From the NCBI GenBank assembly GCA_963921425.1, contig OY992840.1, positions 126,501-190,500 of the forward strand: DNA of 64,000 nt, written 5' to 3'. The DNA comes from Dryas octopetala (Eukaryota > Streptophyta > Magnoliopsida > Rosales > Rosaceae). Position 1 is the first letter of the stretch; the number at the start of each line of letters is the position of its first letter. Positions 57,881 through 64,000 of the stretch are shown here, one piece after another. The notes below the pieces were generated by a model that was not told the origin of the DNA, did no database searches, and saw only the letters and a program-made list of their open reading frames with translations. Made by a program: the position numbers and the translations under genes.

Positions 57881-58271
57881 CTAAATAATCCTATTACTTT
57901 CTGATATTTGGAACTAGTTTTGTGTAAATCTGAATTGATTTATTTATCATATATTTTTTATCTGATTGTATTTTATTGGCAACGTACCTTCATAACATTT
58001 TTGATTGGGTTTTACTGATATGAGGTTTGTTTATTGATTTTATAAATTATATGGGTTTATTGATATGGGTTTACTGATATATGCTTATTTATTTTGCTTG
58101 ATCTTTATTGATTTTGTTTACTGATATAGGTTTATTGATTTTGTTTATTGATATGGGGTTTGTTTATTGATTTGGTTTTAGTTGAATCAGTATTTTGGTT
58201 GTTCAAAATATTGTTTCCTTTTGTTTTGTCTTGGTTGATCAGCTTCATGTTGACAGAAAACTGAGTTCGCC

Positions 58272-58395
58272 ACTGGAGGTCCGGTTCTCAAATGAAAGGT
58301 CCAGACCTCAAGCCTAAGTCTCAAACACCAATCTTACTGGAGGTCCGGTCCTGAAGGGTGAGGTCCGGACCTCAAGCCTAGCTTTATATTCTAAT
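58272..58395. repeat. Two-copy 63 bp tandem repeat
   Basis: ACTGGAGGTCCGGTTCTCAA (58272) and ACTGGAGGTCCGGTCCTGAA (58335) begin two similar units, each ending GACCTCAAGCCTA. Confidence 0.85.
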
Positions 58396-58524
58396 TTCTT
58401 GTGGGATTAAATGCTGGATCAGAATGAAATTTTAAAGCTTGCATGATTATTCAAATAATAAGTTGAGCACTAGGAAAATGGACCAAACATGATTTGTGCA
58501 CAGACTTTGTAGTGATGATCATTT

Positions 58525-58705
58525 ACAGAAATTTCAAAAAGATAAAAATATTCATTTATCTACAAATGAGAAACCCAACAATGAAAAAAATGCATAGACC
58601 CAACAATATTTGGTCAAGATACAAAAAGTTAGTGGATTTTTCTTTTTTCAAAACTCTCTTACTTGACCAAATAAGTGAATATTTGTATCTTTTTGAAATT
58701 TCTCT
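58525..58705. repeat. Foldback (hairpin-forming) sequence in CACTA 2
   Basis: Left arm 58525-58558 (AAATTTCAAAAAGATAAAAA core) pairs with right arm 58671-58705 (ATCTTTTTGAAATTT core), about 30 of 33 bases. An inner pair TATTTGGTCAAG / CTTGACCAAATA is perfect. The whole could form a cruciform or an RNA hairpin. Confidence 0.7.
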
Positions 58706-58851
58706 GAAGTTTATGTAAATGTGACTTTATATGTATTTGTGCTCTTTTACAGGGACTTTGTTAGTTTTCTTAGAGCTTTGGAGTTGGGGCAGCTACTTAA
58801 AAAGGTATGGGAAGGAGGAAGGACAACACATATACCCAAGAAGATATTGAT

Positions 58852-60105
58852 GTGTAAATGATGCAGTACAATCAACCAAGGCTTACAAGCGTAAACCTAA
58901 AAGAACAAGAAGCCTGGAATCTACCAGGAAATTGAGAGAAAACCTCAATAATTAATTTGATAAAAATAATAATAGTTAATTCGGCTAACAATAGTAAAAT
59001 TGCTTAAGTACGCTTAAAGAAACCCTAGGGCGCAAACAACCTTATAATTATGGCCCACGGGTAATTACAAACCCAAATAAAATATAAACGAAAATAAATA
59101 AAATGTCTGAAAGTTTAAAATGTAGTTTTAAGGCCCTAAACGACCTCAGAAGGCCGAAAAAGCTCATACATCATAGCATTGCAATGAGTTTGACTTGTCT
59201 CGCGATTCCCTTCGAAACGATATGCATTAGTGCCACTTTCAGAGCCAAACCCTCCGACTAGTAGAAATCATTTTCCAAATTTCTTGGGTTTGCAACGATT
59301 AAGCTGTTGCATAAACTTCTCCGCCATCCGTTCTGCATCAGTCTCCTCCACTTCCGAAGAACTCGACCTCGAGTTATCTTCAAGATAACAAGCCTCATCA
59401 TCATGGAACTCATGAAGGTCTGCAACATTGAAAGTGTTGGACATTCCCATTGACTCGGGGCAGATCAATGATGTAAGCATTATCATTGATTCGTTTCAGC
59501 ACTTTGAATGGTCCATACTTCTTTTGTTTAAGCTTACTATATGAACCAGCAGGGATCCTCTCCTTCCTTAGAAACACCATCACAGAATCACCCTCCTGGA
59601 ACACTTTCACCCGCATGTGCTTGTCGACTGCAGCCTTATACTTAGCATTGGTCTGCTCCAGCTTCTGCTTAACCTTATCTCTTACTGCCAACACTTCCTC
59701 AACCATATTTTCAGCAGCAGCACTTGTACCATGACCTGCAGGTAACTTCACTAAATCCACCATATGGTTAGGCACGACTGTGTACACAATGGAAAATGGA
59801 GACCTTCCTGTTGCAGTATGAACTGCGTTGTTATATGCAAATTCAACCTGTGGCAGCGCATAATCCCATTGCTTGGGCTTTTCTCCGTAGATGCTTCGTA
59901 TCATATTTCCCAACGTCCTATTTGTGACTTCAGTCTGCCCGTCAATCTAAGGATGAGCAGTGCTACTTCGGTTCAAGGCAGTGCATCAAGTGGTATCAGA
60001 GCCAAACCCTTCGACTAGTAGAAATCATTTCCCAAATTTCTTGGGTTTGCAACGATCAAGCTGTTGCATAAACTTCTCCGCCATCCATTCTGCATCAGTA
60101 AATAT
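58852..60105 (-). mobile_element. Truncated Ty3/gypsy element: integrase end plus LTR, nested in CACTA 2
   Basis: Minus strand. The integrase region (from about 59965, [23 protein letters not shown]) runs to KKFGK (59268), followed by LTR sequence to about 58852. A 104 bp piece of the tail (about 59240-59343) is repeated at 59992-60098, where it is fused to GGTATCAGAGCC, the tRNA-Met primer-site motif. No TSD was identified. Confidence 0.7.
59268..59965 (-). pseudogene. Gypsy integrase C-terminal region with tail, broken
   Basis: The main open part (59410-59913, 167 codons) shows [40 protein letters not shown] and [20 protein letters not shown], followed by [20 protein letters not shown]. 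This is the typical integrase end of Ty3/gypsy elements. After a one-base shift near 59450 the protein goes on as [20 protein letters not shown] and ends CKPKKFGK at 59268. The catalytic core lies outside the fragment and a TAG interrupts the upstream IDGQTEV region. No chromodomain is visible. Confidence 0.8.
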
Positions 60106-60480
60106 ACAAAATTATCAAGGATTATAATAGTGTTTTCAATTCTTCTATTTAAAGCTTGCATATGACTTGCATATTGCTTTGCATTGCATTGGTATCCTAT
60201 TAGCTTTGTTTTGATTGTAGTTGAGAGTAAGAAGCTGGCAGATATAGATGCATATGCTTGTGGCTTAAGGGGGTCAAGTTGGAAGGAAGTAAATATATTA
60301 TGTTAAGCTAGGTTTTTTTTTTTTTTTTTTTTTGTGCCTCTTCTTTTAAGCTAGTTTGATTGAATGTATTTTTTATACAACTAATCATACTTATGAAACC
60401 TATCTTGTAATGTAATCTTACATATATTTATGGAGTATTTTTTGGTTTAATTCTGAGCATGAGTGTGCATTGATATACTA
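60106..60480. other. CACTA 2 interior, no gene seen
   Basis: AT-rich sequence with a T run (about 60310-60333), lying between the nested gypsy fragment and the subterminal array. Confidence 0.5.
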
Positions 60481-61150
60481 TAACTAAGTGCTGTATTGTA
60501 TTGGTTTTCAATTAAAACCAATGTATCAAAACATTATATACATCAAAATCAAATTGAAATTATTATCTTACACAATGGTTATATAGTTAAAACTAGTTGT
60601 ACTAAGTGTCGTCCTACAATGGTTTTCAACAGAAACCGTTGTACCAAAGCATTATATACATCAAAATCAAATTGAAATTATTATCTTGTACAACGTTTAT
60701 ATGGTAAAAATCGTTGTTTAAAGTGTCATCCTATAACGGTTTTCAATAGCAACTGATGTACCAAAGCATTATATACATCAAAAACAAATGGAAATTGTTA
60801 TTTTACACAACGGTTATTATACATAAACTGTTGTCTTAATGGCTATTTCACCTCGTGTTTATACTTAAAACAGTTGTAAAATACATGCATTAGGGTATAA
60901 AAACCGTTGTCTCGCTTATTAGTACACATCCTTTAAATAAAAATCGATGTTTAGATAAGTACGCAACAACGGTATCTCCTAAATCATTAGTTTTTGAGGA
61001 TGTATATACAACGGTTTTAAATTAAAACCATTATGTTAATATTTATAAGACAACGGATATTACCCGTTGTCTATTGGTACCCCAATAGACGTTGGTCGAT
61101 TAGACGACGGTATTTTGGCAACTTACACAACGGATAAATTCCGTTGTATA
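60480..61150. repeat. Subterminal repeat array of CACTA element 2
   Basis: Repeated ACAACGG / AACCGTTGT motifs, plus a roughly 120 bp unit with CAAAGCATTATATACATCAA that occurs three times (near 60525, 60645 and 60765). It is the counterpart of 17120-17850 in CACTA 1. Confidence 0.85.
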
Positions 61151-61756
61151 TTACGTTTTTTGTAGTAGTGATTATGGGATTCTTTGATCTGTGTAAAACA
61201 ATTCCGCTGCACCAGATCTTGTGAAAGCCTACTGCTTTCAACATATTGCTTTGTTACATTATCATACCAAGTCGGGAAACTTCTTTCATGTCTGATTTAT
61301 TGTGAACCTAGTGTCATTAACTGAACCGGAGATTCAAACTGGTTGCAATGTCTTCATTAGGTCTACATCAAAATGATTATTTCCTTTTCTTGTCCCACAG
61401 AGATCTTTTTGAGATCACCGAGCACTCGCTTAGACGTCTAATCGCTCGTCAAACCAAGAGCTCGCTGAGTCGTCGATCGCTCGGCACCCACACCCGTGAG
61501 CTGCTTTGCCATTGTGTCTGATCGCGAACTACCGTTGTTCCGACTGTCCGCATGCCATCACGATTCCAATATGTTGCGTGTTATCACTACTCTCTGATAT
61601 GCTGCCATCAACGTTGCTATAGCCAATAGTGGCTGTAGCAACCCTTGGTCATGACGCCACAGTCGCACAATGCTAGTTATTTTACTTAGTTCTTTGTTGT
61701 TTATTTTTTAGTGTTATATATAAACAAAAAAAGGGAAAAAATATTATACTCAGGAT

Positions 61757-62660
61757 ATGTCTTCTTTGATTACTCCCGAGAAGGCAACTTCTGACTGCAA
61801 GGTAGAGGAGCCAGATCCTAGAGGTAATTTTGTCACTGCTTCCAGCTTTGTTGCCACATCAAGTACATCTAGTTATGCTTTGAGTACTCCTGAATTTACA
61901 TGTGATAGTGCTTGGATAATTGACAAAGGTGCGTCGGATCATATGACTTGCGATCATTATATGTTTCAACGTCTGTCTTCTCATTGTCCAAAGTCCTTTA
62001 GCATTAACGCCAATAGCGTATCATCTCCAGTTGTCAGAGTTGGTACTGTTTCATTATCACCTTCTTTATCTCTCTCATATGCTTTGTTTATACCTTCATT
62101 TAATTGTAATCTTTTATCTATCAGCCAATTAACCAAATCTTATAATTGTGTTGCAACTTTTTTTCCCACTCACTGTGTTTTCTAGGATATCCATACCAAA
62201 GAAAAGATTGGCACTGGTAAACGAATGGGTGGATTGTACTATTTGGATTGTGGTTTCGCATGATCAGATGGTGATGGTGGTGTTGCTCATCATGTTAGTG
62301 CTCGTTCTTTGGAGAATAAGAGGAAGATTTTGGTTGTGGCATAGGCGACTCGATCATCCATCATTCAGCTATATTTGGAGGTTATTTCCTCCATTATTTT
62401 CTAGATTTAATATCTCTGATTTTTCCTGTGCTACTTGTGCTTTGGCCAAAACCCATCGTGTGTCGTTTCCTCCCAGTAATACTAGAGATACAACTCCATT
62501 TTCATTAATCCATTCAGATGTTTGGGGATCTGCCCCACTCTCTACAAATAATGGCATGCCTTGGTTCGTTACATTTATTGATGATTGCACAAGGATGACA
62601 TAGGTCTATTTTATGTGGAACAAGAGTGATGTGTGCACCATATTTATCTAACCTTTTATG
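61757..62660 (+). pseudogene. Ty1/copia protease to integrase N-terminus, degenerate
   Basis: Plus strand. SAWIIDKGASDHMTCDHYMF corresponds to the copia protease active site, normally D-S/T-G, here [16 protein letters not shown] follows. After a TAG near 62183 and frame changes, [13 protein letters not shown] and [17 protein letters not shown] mark the GAG-pre-integrase HHCC zinc-binding region, and [32 protein letters not shown] the start of the integrase core. A stop follows and the sequence ends near 62660. It is a dead, truncated copy. Confidence 0.88.
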
Positions 62661-63181
62661 TGCATCTAAAGGGGTTTCTTTTGCATGATTCTCTTGTGAT
62701 TTTCGGAGTAGGGAATTAGGGGAACATGTGTGAGTATTTATAGACTGAAATCCTAGTTGGGAATGAACTAAATTGGGTGTTCAAGTTGCATGAGTTAATG
62801 CTTAGTTGAGGAGACAAGTTTCAACTGAGTTAATGCTTAGTCTATTTTCTTCATTTTAGCTTTTCTTTATATAATGTAATAATGATATTTTTGTAAATTC
62901 ACTTAAAAATTCATAATAAGTTTTAAAAATAAGTAAATAAGAGTTTATATCAAACACATAAATAGGAAATATGCTTAGATAAAATTTCAAGCTATAGAGA
63001 AACATAAAATATTTATAAAGGCACATGTAAATTAATTTGCCCATAAATCTAAATTTCTAAAACAAATCATTCCACAAATTTATAATATGCATGAACTTGA
63101 TGTTAGAAGTGTGATAGGTTTCACAAATTGTGGTGCCGTAATATACTTTATAGTTATTTCTAGGTTTGGGTTATTACAGTC
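62661..63181 (-). mobile_element. Gypsy 3' LTR (partial), next to the chromodomain relic
   Basis: On the minus strand the LTR seems to begin TGTAATAACCCAAACC at about 63181, directly after a purine tract (AAGGAGGGTAGAC). It runs leftward as AT-rich DNA; the other end is not defined. A TGTAATAACCC start is common in chromovirus LTRs. Confidence 0.5.
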
Positions 63182-63182
63182 T

Positions 63183-63600
63183 ACCCTCCTTAAATGGAAA
63201 TTCATCCTCGAATTTACGTACCTTATTCCTTGAACAACTATGGGTGTTTTGCCTCATTTTTGACTCTAAGTCCCATAAAGCCTAACTTTCGTCGTGCAGA
63301 TTCCATTGAATCTTAACTACGAAGATTTTCTTGATGCGGAGCTTCCTTACTTCTTGACCTAAGATACGTATAGGTGCCTCATTATAGGTGACATCTTCAA
63401 AAAGTTCCAAGGTGCTATGGTCGATGACATGAGATTTGTCTGGTATGTACTCTTGCAACATGGATACCTGGAATACTTTATGTACAGCAGAAAGATTTGG
63501 AGGTAAGTCTAATAGATAAGTTAGGTTGCCAATCTTCTTAATGATTTGGAAGGGTGCTATAAATCATGGGGATAATTTGGCTTTCTTCTTTGCCAATCCT
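63183..63600 (-). pseudogene. Gypsy (chromovirus) integrase end with chromodomain, broken
   Basis: Minus strand: PFQIIKKIGNLTYLLDLPPN and VHKVFQVSMLQEYIPDKSHV are the classical integrase C-terminus of chromoviral gypsy elements. Then comes a chromodomain-like tail (VVKIQWNLHDES-stop-ALWDLES) that normally reads W..H....ATWE.E. The internal TAG and upstream frame breaks (near 63590) mark it as a pseudogene. The LTR follows at once. Confidence 0.8.
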
Positions 63601-63999
63601 TTTAAGAATCAACTTCTTCTCACCTTCTTGTGTCTATAAATAAGAACTCTTATACTCATTTTCACTTGCACCACCAAATAGAGTTTTAGAACTTCTCACT
63701 TTAACTTTGGTTTATTTTTCTCTCTAGAAAAATTATTATTCTTTCTATTATGGAGCAAGCTTATATTTTTTAGAAGCTCCCTCTTAGTAAAATATTTTGA
63801 GGCCTTCTCTTGGAGGAGTCCTTTAGGAATATAGTCTACCTTTGGAGGTCTAAGATTATTTTGGAGACTTTAATTGCTTAATTTATTAGAGAATCCACAA
63901 CAATAAACAAACGTTGTGTTTTCCTAAATAAATGACAACGAGTAGTTTCAAGTGGTCATATGCGAAAAAAATTCACAACACGCACTCCATGTTGTCGTA
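63601..63999. other. Right edge, no gene seen
   Basis: AT-rich sequence without a credible frame. The segment near 63890-63995 with CAACAATAAACAAACGTTGTG and ACAACGAGT-type words recalls a CACTA subterminal region but is too short to call. Confidence 0.3.
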
Positions 64000-64000
64000 T

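Larger units (their letters stand above)
56112..61170 (+). mobile_element. CACTA element 2 carrying host gene fragments (Pack-CACTA)
   Basis: The ends are CACTACTACAATTTTTT and TTTTTTGTAGTAGTG, with the duplication ATT at 56109-56111 and 61171-61173. The short subterminal array is on the left (56140-56300) and the long one on the right (60480-61150), the reverse of CACTA 1. Near 56325 the leader shares sequence with CACTA 1, and 58808-58850 (GGAAGGAGGAAGGACAACAC) matches 18345-18385 of CACTA 1 in inverse. Between them the cargo differs. No transposase is seen in its 5059 bp. A gypsy fragment is nested at 58852-60105. Confidence 0.93.

Noticed and set aside
1-63999. Search for a tRNA, rRNA, or new defence or biosynthetic gene cluster
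   Set aside because: No tRNA A/B box pair with foldable arms, rRNA or co-directional host gene cluster was recognised by eye; a tRNAscan or Infernal run would be decisive.

Overview
The window is plant nuclear DNA, probably from a eudicot. It shows spliced plant genes with AT-rich GT-AG introns, and every mobile element in it belongs to a plant lineage: Ty3/gypsy Retand/Tat, chromovirus-like gypsy, Ty1/copia, L1-type LINE, CACTA, hAT, Mutator-like and PIF/Harbinger. Only two host genes are visible. A ten-exon DUF547 / MIP1-zipper gene lies on the minus strand (9170-13200), and a single-exon DUF4228 (PADRE) gene lies on the minus strand (54463-55098). I see no tRNA, rRNA, CRISPR or prokaryotic-type operon.

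Layout. 1-8985 is nested repeats. A degenerate minus-strand gag is split by a 2.6 kb solo LTR (691-3284, target-site duplication (TSD) CAATA). Next to it is a 1.54 kb tandem duplication whose two copies act as empty sites for each other: one copy carries a 1.7 kb hAT-like element and the other a 143 bp Mutator-like MITE. 9-13.2 kb is the DUF547 gene. 13.2-16.7 kb is intergenic DNA with a foldback MITE and gypsy fragments. 16.74-40.4 kb is best read as one fossil plant pararetrovirus-like (Caulimoviridae-type) minus-strand coding region, broken apart by a CACTA element (17101-22110, TSD GCT), a small hAT MITE (23444-23746), a full-length LINE (24339-30236, 18 bp TSD), a foldback MITE (30267-30661), a TIR element (30686-39070) that holds a 7.0 kb Retand LTR element (31505-38539, TSD GCCTG), and a Harbinger-like element (39119-39952, TSD TTA). 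40676-52436 is a second Retand element (11.8 kb, TSD GATAC) on the minus strand. 54.5-55.1 kb is the DUF4228 gene. 56112-61170 is a second CACTA element (TSD ATT), apparently sitting in copia-like DNA. The right end holds a copia PR/integrase relic and the chromodomain end and LTR of another gypsy element.

How the parts relate. Both CACTA elements carry exon-like pieces of host genes, splice sites included, transcribed inward from the same end of the element. The first carries pieces of an ARF-GAP, an NADH-cytochrome b5 reductase and an O-fucosyltransferase; the second carries splicing factor SF3A2. The two share terminal modules but differ in cargo, as expected of Pack-CACTA gene shufflers. 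Both Retand elements keep gag-protease, have lost the catalytic core of reverse transcriptase, and carry tandem repeats plus an antisense reading frame between integrase and the 3' LTR. The antisense frame of the second element has its own TATA box, introns and a conserved domain. The LINE has an intact endonuclease-RT-RNase H ORF2; its ORF1 is frameshifted in a run of 13 C. No unknown host-defence or metabolic system is evident. The noteworthy biology is the nested transposon archaeology and the gene-capturing CACTA pair.
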